This document shows, one piece after another, positions 15,502 to 24,006 of a stretch of DNA of 57,633 nt. The stretch lies in assembly GCA_015060015.1 (NCBI GenBank), contig SUZG01000011.1, forward strand, positions 1 to 57,633, in the 5' to 3' direction. Source of the DNA: Rikenellaceae bacterium. Lineage in GTDB: Bacteria; Bacteroidota; Bacteroidia; Bacteroidales; Rikenellaceae. Every line of letters begins with the position of its first letter. The stretch's first letter is position 1. The notes under the pieces are model-generated. The model made no database searches, was not told the origin of the DNA, and worked only from the letters and a program-made list of their open reading frames with translations. The position numbers and the translations under genes were made by a program.

Positions 15502-17907
15502 CTAATCAAAAAACTCGTCATCAACAACCTGCTGCGTAGCGAGTGAATCGGGAGCAATAGCCTTCGGGCAGTCGTATGGCTCCCAGCCCTCGGGACGTGC
15601 GAAGCGAGCCTCGCGACTCATACCCAGCGACGGGTCTTCATAGACCTTTGTGAGGAACTCGCCGACAATAGGCAAAGCCAACACACTACCCTCACCCTGC
15701 GATGACGGGTGTACCGACTGATCCTCGCCACCTACCCAGGCACCCGACACCAATGCAGGTGTGACGCACATAAACCACGCATCGCGGTTTTCGTTTGAGG
15801 TACCGGTCTTGCCGCCTATCTCCATATTGCTCATATTGTACTGCCATACAAGACGGCCACCCGTACCCGCTGTGATAACTCTCTCCAACATCGTCAGCAT
15901 AGTGTATGCCGTATGCTTATTGACGGCATCCTGCGACTGCGGGATGAAGGTCGAGATAAGGTTGCCCTGCCTGTCCTCGATACGCGTAACGAATATCGGG
16001 TCGATATGCACGCCCTCGTTTACGAATGTCGAGTAGGCGCTCACCAACTCATATACATTCGACTCAAAAGCACCCAGACAGAGTGCATAGGCGGGATAGA
16101 TATAGCTTTTGATACCCATATTATGGAGGAAGTCAGCCACCGTTTCGGGCTGCTTGGCCTGCTTCATAATCCACGCCGAGTAGTTGTTTCGCGAGTTGGC
16201 CAGACCCCAATACAGAGGGTGCAATACGCCATCGTACTCGATATTTCCGGCCTCCTTGGGCGACCATATACCCGCCGGTGTCTCAATCGAAACGGGCAGG
16301 TTGGGAGCCATAGTACAGGGCGTAAGACCCAGCTGGTCGATAGCGAAGGTATAGATGAACGGCTTGGCCGTAGAGCCTGTCTGACGCTTGCCCTGCTTTG
16401 CCATATCGTACTTGAAATAGCGGAAGTTAGGGCCACCGACATAGGCTTTGACATGCCCCGAACGGGGATCCATAGCCACCAGAGAAGCTCGCATAATGCG
16501 TTTGTGATGCAGGATAGAGTCACGCGGTGTCATCACGGTATCCACCTCGCCTTTGAATGTAAAGATTCGCATCTTGCACTTCTCCTCAAACGAGGCGTAA
16601 ATATCCTTCTCGGACTTGCCATCACGCTTCATCTCGCGATAACGGTCGGAATTCTTCATCGCACGCTTGATGATAGCCTCCCTGTCGGCAGGCTTCACAT
16701 CCTGAAACAGTACACCCGTAGCCTTTACCTGTCTATCCATTCGCGGCTGGATGACTGTCTCCAACTGCTTCTGCACCGCCTCCTCGGCATAACGCTGCAT
16801 AGCGGGGCTGATTGTGGTATAGATACGCAGACCGTCACGATAGATGTTGTATGGCGTACCATCGGCCTTTGTATTCTTATGGCACCAGCCATAGATAGGA
16901 TTCTCGTCATACTCCTTCACCGCCTGCTCGTAGTCCCAGTCCGTCAGGAACTGACGACGCGTGGGTCGCTTGGCATTCATCGTCTGACGCAACATCTCGC
17001 GGAAGTAGGTCGCCTCACCGCTGTTGTGGGTGATGGGACGATATGAGAGTGATATGGGCAAAGCACAGAGTGAGTCGCACACCTCGCGGCTGATAGCTCC
17101 TGCACTACGCATACGATTCAGCACCAGATTGCGTCGCTTTAAGGCATTTTCGGGGTTCAGCACCGGTGAGTAACGTGTCGGGGCATTCACAACGCCCACC
17201 AGAACAGCCGCCTCCTGAATATTCAGCTCACCCGGGGTCTTGCCGAAGAATGTAGCCGCTGCCGACTTGATACCATAGGCATTTGAGCCGTAGCCAACGG
17301 TATTGAGGTACATTGCAGCAATCTCCTCCTTCGTATAGTTATGTTCCAGCTTCAAAGCCGTAATCCACTCCTTGAACTTCGACTGCACCAACTTCACCGT
17401 ACGCGAAATCTTACCGCGATTGCGGACCGTATCGCGAGGGAAGAGGTTCTTGGCAAGCTGCTGCGTGATAGTACTACCGCCACCCTGCGATGAGTTTTGC
17501 ATGAGGATAGTCTTCACACCCACGCGAAACAACGAGGGGATGTCGATACCCGAGTGGCTGCGGAAACGGACATCCTCGGTTGAGATGAGAGCCGCCACAA
17601 CGGGTGGAACGACGTGTGAGTCGAGAGTGATATGGGCGGTAGAGTCCGCCGGGAAGAGCTCCTCATACTGCACATAGGAACGATTCTCCACAAAGAATGT
17701 ACCTATGACGTGGCCATTGTCGCCATATATCTCGGTGGCAAGGTTGCTCTTCGGGTTCTCCAGCTCCTCAAACGAGGGCATACGGCCAAAGACACCCAAC
17801 GCCGCCAGCGTCAGCATCAAAAACAACAACACGACGGGTGTGAAGGCCACCAGCCACATCACACTGATTATATTCTTCTCTTTCTTAAAAAACTCTTTTA
17901 CATTCAT
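15502..17907 (-). CDS. mrcA: Class A penicillin-binding protein (PBP1A type)
   Basis: An 801-residue bifunctional peptidoglycan synthase. A cytoplasmic tail and one membrane helix (about 15-40) precede the GT51 glycosyltransferase: EDVRFRSHSG with catalytic Glu111, and GGGSTITQQLAKNLF near 143. The transpeptidase shows SxxK in GSTAKPF, SxN as SRNN and KTGTS. The C-terminus is acidic. The open frame begins at a TTG 72 bases upstream, but ATG at 17907 is preferred because a TAACTTTG box at 17935-17942 would fall inside the longer frame. Gene symbol is by family resemblance. Confidence 0.93.
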   Translation of the reverse strand: MNVKEFFKKEKNIISVMWLVAFTPVVLLFLMLTLAALGVFGRMPSFEELENPKSNLATEIYGDNGHVIGTFFVENRSYVQYEELFPADSTAHITLDSHVVPPVVAALISTEDVRFRSHSGIDIPSLFRVGVKTILMQNSSQGGGSTITQQLAKNLFPRDTVRNRGKISRTVKLVQSKFKEWITALKLEHNYTKEEIAAMYLNTVGYGSNAYGIKSAAATFFGKTPGELNIQEAAVLVGVVNAPTRYSPVLNPENALKRRNLVLNRMRSAGAISREVCDSLCALPISLSYRPITHNSGEATYFREMLRQTMNAKRPTRRQFLTDWDYEQAVKEYDENPIYGWCHKNTKADGTPYNIYRDGLRIYTTISPAMQRYAEEAVQKQLETVIQPRMDRQVKATGVLFQDVKPADREAIIKRAMKNSDRYREMKRDGKSEKDIYASFEEKCKMRIFTFKGEVDTVMTPRDSILHHKRIMRASLVAMDPRSGHVKAYVGGPNFRYFKYDMAKQGKRQTGSTAKPFIYTFAIDQLGLTPCTMAPNLPVSIETPAGIWSPKEAGNIEYDGVLHPLYWGLANSRNNYSAWIMKQAKQPETVADFLHNMGIKSYIYPAYALCLGAFESNVYELVSAYSTFVNEGVHIDPIFVTRIEDRQGNLISTFIPQSQDAVNKHTAYTMLTMLERVITAGTGGRLVWQYNMSNMEIGGKTGTSNENRDAWFMCVTPALVSGAWVGGEDQSVHPSSQGEGSVLALPIVGEFLTKVYEDPSLGMSREARFARPEGWEPYDCPKAIAPDSLATQQVVDDEFFD

Positions 17908-17934
17908 CACGCAAAGTGCTAATATTCCAAAATG

Positions 17935-17942
17935 CAAAGTTA
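17935..17942 (-). promoter_or_regulatory. -7 box of the PBP gene
   Basis: TAACTTTG on the minus strand, 27 bases before ATG 17907, matches TAnnTTTG. No clear TTTG lies 19 bases upstream. It decides the choice of start codon. Confidence 0.5.
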
Positions 17943-18048
17943 TAAATTTTTCGCATATATACTTAAAAGTATATATCAATTAGTTTCAGCCGGCAGCAAT
18001 AAAGCCCCCGACTTACCCTAAATAACGTATGAAAAACGGAAAGATTGT

Positions 18049-21024
18049 TTAGAACGGCAAGGCCATACCTGCAGAGATATACATACTGCCCTCGCTGGGA
18101 CGATACACCGAGAGAGTAAAGGCCATTGTCGCTGCCGCAGGGCTGCCCAGCAGATTGACATCGAATGTCAGGTCGCCACCCACCGAGTTGATGCGATGCC
18201 ACTCACGACGCACGTGACCGTTTTCGGCAAACTGCTGGCGTTCAAACTGTGCAACATCGGCACCCAGATTGAGGCGGATACGCTTAAAATAGATGACGCC
18301 ACACCAGCCGCCATCGGGATAGCATAGTGGGAACTGATAGTTCAGCGAGGCGGCCATATAATTACGATTCTCTATCTGGGAAGAGTCGAAACCGCGTGGC
18401 AACAAGCGGCTGGAATTGAACGTTAAAGCCGAGAGAGCATCTCTGCTCTTGAAGCCGCCGATAGAGTGCTGATAGGCCAGAGCCAGAGTCAAGCTGTTAT
18501 GTTTGGCAAAGCCCGGCGTATAGAGTTTGGCATAGAGAGCCAGCAAGTCACTAAAACCTCCATTTGCAGGATTCATCGCATAACCCGCCGAAGCCACCAC
18601 GCCCCAAGGCGGTGCAAAGTCGCGGTGTGCCGCACGCACAAAGTCTTGATATCCTAACGTAAACGATGTCAAATGCAGGCCCTCGGCATAGCCTATGGTG
18701 GCGATATTGCTTATACCGTCGGCATCAATACTCAAATTGCCTGTATTTGCCACCAAGCCGTTCGAGTAGTCCCACCCTGCCGTAGCTATCAGGTAGCGGG
18801 TATGATAACCTCGCTGGAACATAAGCGGGAGCTGCACATCAACACCAAACGAGTAATATTTTCCGACAGAGGGTGCTTCGGGGAACTCAATCTTATGCGT
18901 TTCGGGGTTATAGACATAAACGGGATACATATTCTGCTTACCTCCATACGAGGCATTCAGGCTGATTGTTGGGCCCAGACCGTAGTATCGCAACTTGGCA
19001 CGCAAGATATTTCCCTGACGGCTGCTATATCCGTAGCTGAAAAATCCCTGCATCGACGAGAGCAGGTTCTGCGTCATAACCGTAGCACCGAAATTAAAGC
19101 TTATAGCACTATCCTCACTCAACGCAAACGGGTCGTACGAGAGAGGTGCCCAACTGTGGAAATTAAAGAGTGTCAAGCCCTTGCGGTAGCGTTTCTCCTT
19201 GCGGGGAAGACTCTTCACGACACTGTCCGATGGCACGATGCTCACCGAGTCGAGATTTATCACATCCCACTTTGTGCGTGGCGGATTTACCACATTGCGA
19301 GGCAGGCGAGAGTACTCCACCTCACGCCACAGTTTATCCTCACGCTGCATCGCAGGATGGTAGCCCAGCGAGTCGTAGGTCGTCATCACCACCTCACCCT
19401 CGGCGGCGGGAGCGGCATCAAACGAGCCATACGAAGACTCCGTAAGCTGATACTCCTTGCCAGATGCTATATCGAAGCAGTGTATCTCATCCCTACCCGA
19501 GGCAATAGAGCCGTAATAGAGTTTTCCATCGCGGGCACGCAGCCCACTCAATGTAACATAGGCGGGAGTGGTCACCTTCTCTACATTGCCATCGTCATCG
19601 ATGCCTGCAATCCACATACCCTCATCGCCCGTCACGATGCAATAGAGCCTGCGTGAAAGATTATCCCACGTCAGCGAGTGAATCTCCTCGCCAAAGGGGA
19701 ACTCTATCGGTTGGCTTTCGCAACTGAAATCGGTTGAAGTTGAGTGGTGTATGGTGTAGATACCGCTGGCATCATACTCGACCCACGACATACGGCCTGC
19801 ATCATCAAAAGTCGGATAGAGAATATTGCGGTGCATATTCACCGTACGCGGACGCCGCTTATCCATATCCATATAGCAGAGTGTGGAAGCCACCTTCTCT
19901 GCGAACATCGTACTTCGGCGGTACTCCGTCCACCACAGGCGATTGCTGGCAGCATCATATACGGGGCGGGTAGATACACTACCCACAAAGCTCAAAGTCT
20001 GCTCAATGCCCGTCGCAGGGTCCAGACGCACAAAGCGTGCAGGCGTGTCCAGATCACTCTTCAACGATACAACGCCGCCATCGACCCACAAAGGATGAGA
20101 GTAGGTGGTGTAGCTCGTAAATTGCGGTGCAGCAATCATCTGACTGCTATTTTCGGGCAAAGGCTCACGATGCCAGAACTCCGACAATGACCGGAATGTC
20201 TCCCTGAAAAGCTGATTGCTCGAAAAACCGAACAGACGCTTCATTCGCCAGTCTTCCGAGATAATGGTCCAAGGCTTACGCGGGCCATAGGCAGCCATAT
20301 CGTTTGCCATTACCCTGCCCGTAACCTCGTTGCCGTAGGCTACCATCTGATAACCGAATTTATAGTGGTCGGGGATGAAATCACGATATGAGCCACAGAA
20401 GAACTTATCGGGATTCTTATACTTGCCGACAATATCGCCCATAGCACGGAATTCCAATGTAAAACGCGGCTGTAAGGCTCGGCCAAACGACGACACCTGT
20501 GTCTCGAACATCGTAGCATCACCCTCCATCATCCACAGAGGCATAAAGACCAGACCAATGGTAGAGCTCTGCTGGCCAAGCAGATAGCTCAACACCTTGA
20601 CGACACCTACATTGAGATTATTATACTGCACAGCGTGGCGATATTCGTGTGCCGAGAGTTGTTTCAGCCACGGCATTGAGTAGCCATCAACCGACGGTGT
20701 AGAGAGGAACTCCACACGCTTCGGCAACCACATCACAAGACCGTTAGACTGCATATTTTCGGGATGTACAACAAACGGCAAATCGAGAGGCGGAAGCTTA
20801 AAACCATAACCTATATATGGTTTCAATACCTCGTTGAAATAGAGGGTTGTTCGACCTATGCGTTCGGTGTGCATAGGGTATATAACCGTAGATTTCTCGG
20901 TCGAGGCCTTCATCCATTTGAAGCCGGCAGGGTCGGCTCCCCAACTATAATATTGGGCAGTGACACGCTGCGTTGCAAAGAGCAACAGCATCAACAACAC
21001 TATATATCGGATGATACCCTTCAC
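18049..21024 (-). CDS. Outer-membrane protein with HExxH peptidase-like, propeller and barrel parts
   Basis: A 991-residue exported protein (signal peptide ending ATQRVTA-Q, about residue 23). Residues 30-260 contain HEYRH near 128, an HExxH zinc motif, with WMMEGDATMFE about 36 residues later giving a candidate third Glu ligand, as in gluzincin peptidases. Residues 300-560 read as TolB/WD-like beta-propeller blades; 620-991 is rich in alternating aromatic strands and ends in LPF, as a transmembrane beta-barrel should. It resembles conserved but uncharacterised Bacteroidota outer-membrane proteins. The start codon is GTG at 21024, 14 bases after the SUI1 gene, so the two are one transcript. 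Confidence 0.75.
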   Translation of the reverse strand: MKGIIRYIVLLMLLLFATQRVTAQYYSWGADPAGFKWMKASTEKSTVIYPMHTERIGRTTLYFNEVLKPYIGYGFKLPPLDLPFVVHPENMQSNGLVMWLPKRVEFLSTPSVDGYSMPWLKQLSAHEYRHAVQYNNLNVGVVKVLSYLLGQQSSTIGLVFMPLWMMEGDATMFETQVSSFGRALQPRFTLEFRAMGDIVGKYKNPDKFFCGSYRDFIPDHYKFGYQMVAYGNEVTGRVMANDMAAYGPRKPWTIISEDWRMKRLFGFSSNQLFRETFRSLSEFWHREPLPENSSQMIAAPQFTSYTTYSHPLWVDGGVVSLKSDLDTPARFVRLDPATGIEQTLSFVGSVSTRPVYDAASNRLWWTEYRRSTMFAEKVASTLCYMDMDKRRPRTVNMHRNILYPTFDDAGRMSWVEYDASGIYTIHHSTSTDFSCESQPIEFPFGEEIHSLTWDNLSRRLYCIVTGDEGMWIAGIDDDGNVEKVTTPAYVTLSGLRARDGKLYYGSIASGRDEIHCFDIASGKEYQLTESSYGSFDAAPAAEGEVVMTTYDSLGYHPAMQREDKLWREVEYSRLPRNVVNPPRTKWDVINLDSVSIVPSDSVVKSLPRKEKRYRKGLTLFNFHSWAPLSYDPFALSEDSAISFNFGATVMTQNLLSSMQGFFSYGYSSRQGNILRAKLRYYGLGPTISLNASYGGKQNMYPVYVYNPETHKIEFPEAPSVGKYYSFGVDVQLPLMFQRGYHTRYLIATAGWDYSNGLVANTGNLSIDADGISNIATIGYAEGLHLTSFTLGYQDFVRAAHRDFAPPWGVVASAGYAMNPANGGFSDLLALYAKLYTPGFAKHNSLTLALAYQHSIGGFKSRDALSALTFNSSRLLPRGFDSSQIENRNYMAASLNYQFPLCYPDGGWCGVIYFKRIRLNLGADVAQFERQQFAENGHVRREWHRINSVGGDLTFDVNLLGSPAAATMAFTLSVYRPSEGSMYISAGMALPF

Positions 21025-21038
21025 CTAATTCTACGATA

Positions 21039-21380
21039 TTAATTTCCCGCCTTCTTGCACTTATATCCGGCCGCTAACAATAGCTCCACGACGCGGTCAC
21101 GATGGTCACCCTGAACAATTATCTCGCCATCCTTAGCCGAGCCACCCACGCCACATCGGCTTTTCAGCATACGGCCCAGCTCCACAAGGTCGGACTCCTG
21201 TCCGACAAAGCCCTTTACCAATGTTACCACCTTGCCACCTCGCTGCTTGCGGTCGAGCCACACTCGCAGATTCTGTTGCTCGGGAGGCAGGGTCTGCTGC
21301 TCCGGCTCCTCGGCGGTATTATACTCAAAGTCGGGATTGGTGGAATAGACCATTCCCAGACGCTGTTTCCAATCGTTCAT
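21039..21380 (-). CDS. yciH: SUI1/YciH family translation factor
   Basis: A 113-residue protein whose C-terminal 75 residues match the eIF1/SUI1 fold: RKQRGGKVVTLVKGF near 44, SRCGVGGSAKDGEIIVQGDH near 74 and a final hydrophobic helix. Bacterial YciH-type proteins bind the small ribosomal subunit and affect start-codon fidelity. The gene leads a leftward pair with the large outer-membrane protein and is divergent from the DUF4435 gene. A TACTTTTG -7 box (21427-21434) lies 47 bases upstream. Confidence 0.88.
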   Translation of the reverse strand: MNDWKQRLGMVYSTNPDFEYNTAEEPEQQTLPPEQQNLRVWLDRKQRGGKVVTLVKGFVGQESDLVELGRMLKSRCGVGGSAKDGEIIVQGDHRDRVVELLLAAGYKCKKAGN

Positions 21381-21475
21381 ATCTGATATCTATAATCGCT
21401 GTTGCCTTTTTCTCGCTTTCCGATTGCAAAAGTAACTAATTTCTGGTCGGAATGGTTTGAAAATACGGCTGTATA

Positions 21476-21507
21476 TTTGGTGCAAATTTACTATTTTATT
21501 ATATTTA
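21476..21507 (+). promoter_or_regulatory. Promoter of the DUF4435 gene
   Basis: TTTG (21476-21479), 20 bases, then TATATTTA (21500-21507), one base off the -7 consensus. The ATG at 21516 is only about 9 bases downstream, so the mRNA would have almost no leader. Confidence 0.5.
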
Positions 21508-21515
21508 CGACAAAT

Positions 21516-22571
21516 ATGGGACGAGTATCACGACAAAAATATCGTTATAATGCCTATCGCGACAACTGCATTGTGGGCGAGAAGTCTCTGCCTCAATCGA
21601 TTGACGATGGACGCGAGCAGGTAAATGTATTTGTAGAGGGTTACGAGGATGTGGCCTTCTGGCGTGGTATTTTCGACCATTTCGACAACCCCTACCTGCG
21701 TTTTGAGATTTCGGTACCCAATCGCGAGGACCTCCCCAAAGGTAAGAAAGTATTGATGGGAATGATTCCCTCATCGAACAAGAATCTGCTGCTCTGCGTC
21801 GATTCCGACTTCGACTACCTCTTTGGCGACAGGACCGAGCAGTCGGCACAGATAAATCGGGCGGAGTATATGTTCCACACCTATACCTACGCAACGGAGA
21901 ACTACCTGTGCTATGCCCCATCGCTGCACAATGTCTGCGTCAAGGCGACGAAAAACGATAGCCACATATTTGATTTCGTACAGTTTATGGCCGACTACTC
22001 GCGTGCGATATATCCTGTGTTTCTGTGGTATGCCTACTCGGCACAGCTCTCCTCGGAGAATATCTTTACGCTGGTCGATTTCAAGAATACCGTCCGACTT
22101 GGTTATGTGGAGCTGGACAACAACGGAGCCGACACCATTGCGTGGTTATGTCGCAATGTGCAGCGTAGAGTCAGCCGTTTGGAGAGTGAGCATCCCGATA
22201 TGATTGACGAGCTGGACTCGTTTGCAGACTATCTGTTGGAAAAGGGTGTAACGCCCGACACGACCTATCTCTATATGCACGGCCATACGCTGATGGATAA
22301 TGTCGTGATGATACTTCTCAACACCGTATGCGACAAGCTGCGACAGATGTCGGTTGCGAAGATAAACTCGTCGGAGAAGAAGGGTCTGCCACTACGAAAC
22401 GAGATGAGCAACTATATGAATTCGCTGCGTTCGATAAGGGATGTATTGCTCGACAACGAGAACTACACCTCCTGCCCGCTATATAAGCGTCTGCGTGAGG
22501 ATATTCAGAGTTATATCGACCGCACCATTGCCGGCATTCTCGCCCGCAAGGAGCTCTCGGTCAAAAGATAG
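21516..22571 (+). CDS. DUF4435 domain protein
   Basis: A 351-residue soluble protein. FVEGYEDVAFW near 40 and CVDSDFDYL near 94 give the paired acidic motifs of DUF4435, a TOPRIM-like fold related to the nuclease part of OLD-family proteins; YTYATENY near 130 is also typical. DUF4435 proteins often pair with ABC-type ATPases in defence-like loci, but here the gene stands alone among core genes, so a housekeeping nucleic-acid role is as likely. ATG 21516 is preferred over 38 upstream codons because the promoter lies within them. It converges on the SRP RNA gene. Confidence 0.75.
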   Translation: MGRVSRQKYRYNAYRDNCIVGEKSLPQSIDDGREQVNVFVEGYEDVAFWRGIFDHFDNPYLRFEISVPNREDLPKGKKVLMGMIPSSNKNLLLCVDSDFDYLFGDRTEQSAQINRAEYMFHTYTYATENYLCYAPSLHNVCVKATKNDSHIFDFVQFMADYSRAIYPVFLWYAYSAQLSSENIFTLVDFKNTVRLGYVELDNNGADTIAWLCRNVQRRVSRLESEHPDMIDELDSFADYLLEKGVTPDTTYLYMHGHTLMDNVVMILLNTVCDKLRQMSVAKINSSEKKGLPLRNEMSNYMNSLRSIRDVLLDNENYTSCPLYKRLREDIQSYIDRTIAGILARKELSVKR

Positions 22572-22595
22572 GGCTTCGGCCATATACAAAAAAAA

Positions 22596-22697
22596 GAGGG
22601 TAAGCTACTCATATCGCACCGCTACAACCACATACCCTTGCTTGCTTCCACACCTGGGGGATTTTGTAGGAGCTGGTCGTATAAGACTTACCCGGGC
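22596..22697 (-). ncRNA. ffs: Signal recognition particle RNA (small bacterial type)
   Basis: About 100 bases on the minus strand close with GGGTAAG (22687-22693) and CTTACCC (22598-22604) and carry at the centre AGGTGTGGAAGCAAGCAAGG, the SRP domain IV tetraloop region (GGAA loop with the conserved asymmetric loop AGCA) that binds Ffh. A run of T (22587-22595) on the minus strand terminates it. A perfect promoter lies at its 5' end. Confidence 0.92.
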
Positions 22698-22698
22698 A

Positions 22699-22729
22699 CA
22701 AAGGTAGAAAAATTTTCATTATCCACAAA
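22699..22729 (-). promoter_or_regulatory. Promoter of the SRP RNA
   Basis: Minus strand TTTG (22726-22729), 19 bases, then TACCTTTG (22699-22706). The predicted start near 22694 coincides with the first base of the closing stem, an excellent fit. Confidence 0.85.
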
Positions 22730-22774
22730 AAGTGCCGCGAAAAAATAACAAAAACATCCTAACACGATAACTTT

Positions 22775-22805
22775 TTTGCGTTTTGGCGTGCAAATAGTAT
22801 CTTTG
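22775..22805 (+). promoter_or_regulatory. Promoter of mltG
   Basis: TTTG at about 22775-22778, 19 bases, then TATCTTTG at about 22798-22805; ATG 22825 follows 19 bases later. It diverges from the SRP RNA promoter. Confidence 0.85.
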
Positions 22806-22824
22806 CGGATAAATTGATTTTACG

Positions 22825-23838
22825 ATGAAGAAGTTTTTTACATTCGCTTTTATTACGCTTATAGTTCTGGGTGCTGTTGCAGCCTTCGTGGGCTATCGAG
22901 CATTCAAGAGCAGCTCGGTTGATGAGAAGCACAGCCTCTATATCTACCCCGACTGCACCTACGAGCAGCTGGCCGACTCGGTAAAGGCTCACAGCCGCCA
23001 CAACTGGGCATTCGACCTCTACGCCAAGCGTCTGGACCTGGAAAACAAAATCAAGCCGGGACACTACGTTATGCAGGAGGGTATGAATATCATTGAGCTG
23101 GTCCGTATGCTCAAGATAGGCGTGCAGACACCCGTAAATGTAACTATAAACAATGTCAAGACCCCGCAGCTGCTTGCCGGCAAGCTCTCGCGACAGATTA
23201 TGGCCGACTCGGCAGCCATCGCAAAGGTCATCACCGATGAGGCTCTGGCTAAAAAATTAGGTTTCTCGTCACCGCTGACGATGTTCTCGATGTTTATCCC
23301 CAATACCTATGAGTTCTATTGGACTGTAACACCGGAGGATTTCGTGGAACGTATGCGAAAGGAGTACAAGCGTTTCTGGACCGAGGCCCGCGATGCAAAG
23401 CGTAAGCGTAGCGGATTGAGTCGTACGGAGGTTATGACGCTGGCGTCAATCGTCTATGAGGAGACGCGTAAGGTGGACGAGATGCCTCGCATTGCGGGAG
23501 TATATCTCAACCGTATAGAGCAGGGCATACCCTTGCAGGCTGACCCGACGATTAAGTATGCCTTGCAGGATTTCTCTCTGCGTCGCATATTGTATCGCCA
23601 CCTGAAATACCCCTCGCCATACAACACATACATCAACCGAGGCCTTCCGCCCTCGCCTATATGTATGCCGAGCATTGACGCGATTGATGCGGTACTGAAC
23701 TTCGAGAAGCACGACTATATATTCTTCTGTGCCCGCCCCACCTTTGACGGCTATCACAACTTTGCCCGCACGCTGAAAGAGCATAACGCCAATGCTCGGG
23801 CATATCAGGCCGAGCTGAACAAACGAAAGATAAAGTGA
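22825..23838 (+). CDS. mltG: Endolytic murein transglycosylase MltG
   Basis: A 337-residue inner-membrane protein (one N-terminal helix, residues 4-25) with a periplasmic YceG domain. It cuts nascent glycan strands in peptidoglycan synthesis. Family motifs: LASIVYEET near 206-214 with the catalytic acidic pair Glu212/Glu213, LQADPT near 243, and the NTYINRGLPPSPI segment near 270. Length and start are normal, with a perfect promoter 20 bases upstream and a strong terminator after the stop. Confidence 0.94.
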   Translation: MKKFFTFAFITLIVLGAVAAFVGYRAFKSSSVDEKHSLYIYPDCTYEQLADSVKAHSRHNWAFDLYAKRLDLENKIKPGHYVMQEGMNIIELVRMLKIGVQTPVNVTINNVKTPQLLAGKLSRQIMADSAAIAKVITDEALAKKLGFSSPLTMFSMFIPNTYEFYWTVTPEDFVERMRKEYKRFWTEARDAKRKRSGLSRTEVMTLASIVYEETRKVDEMPRIAGVYLNRIEQGIPLQADPTIKYALQDFSLRRILYRHLKYPSPYNTYINRGLPPSPICMPSIDAIDAVLNFEKHDYIFFCARPTFDGYHNFARTLKEHNANARAYQAELNKRKIK

Positions 23839-23842
23839 CAAA

Positions 23843-23875
23843 AAAAGGGTGTTCCGAATGATGGAACACCCTTTT
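23843..23875 (+). terminator. Terminator of mltG
   Basis: Perfect 13-bp stem (23843-23855 with 23863-23875), 7-base loop, ending in a T-run, 5 bases after the stop codon. Confidence 0.9.
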
Positions 23876-23885
23876 ATATTTGTGG

Positions 23886-23949
23886 GAGTTTAAGGAATTT
23901 AGGGAATTTAAGGAGTTTTTTTTGCGGCAGTGCTAATTTCCTTAAACTC
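23886..23949. repeat. Inverted repeat between mltG and dsbD
   Basis: GAGTTTAAGGAA (23886-23897) and TTCCTTAAACTC (23938-23949) form a perfect 12-bp dyad; within the left half the motif GGAATTTA is tandemly repeated. It may form the terminator of the leftward dsbD gene or be a small intergenic repeat. Confidence 0.5.
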
Positions 23950-24006
23950 ACTAAAAAAATTTCGGGAACGAGGCAGATGCCGAAAGAGCCTTGTTATACG
24001 GATTCT

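Noticed and set aside
15913..17046. Long 377-residue frame opposite the PBP gene
   Set aside because: Antisense shadow of a clear PBP gene; the same applies to long antisense frames over the outer-membrane protein, SusD and DUF5000 genes.
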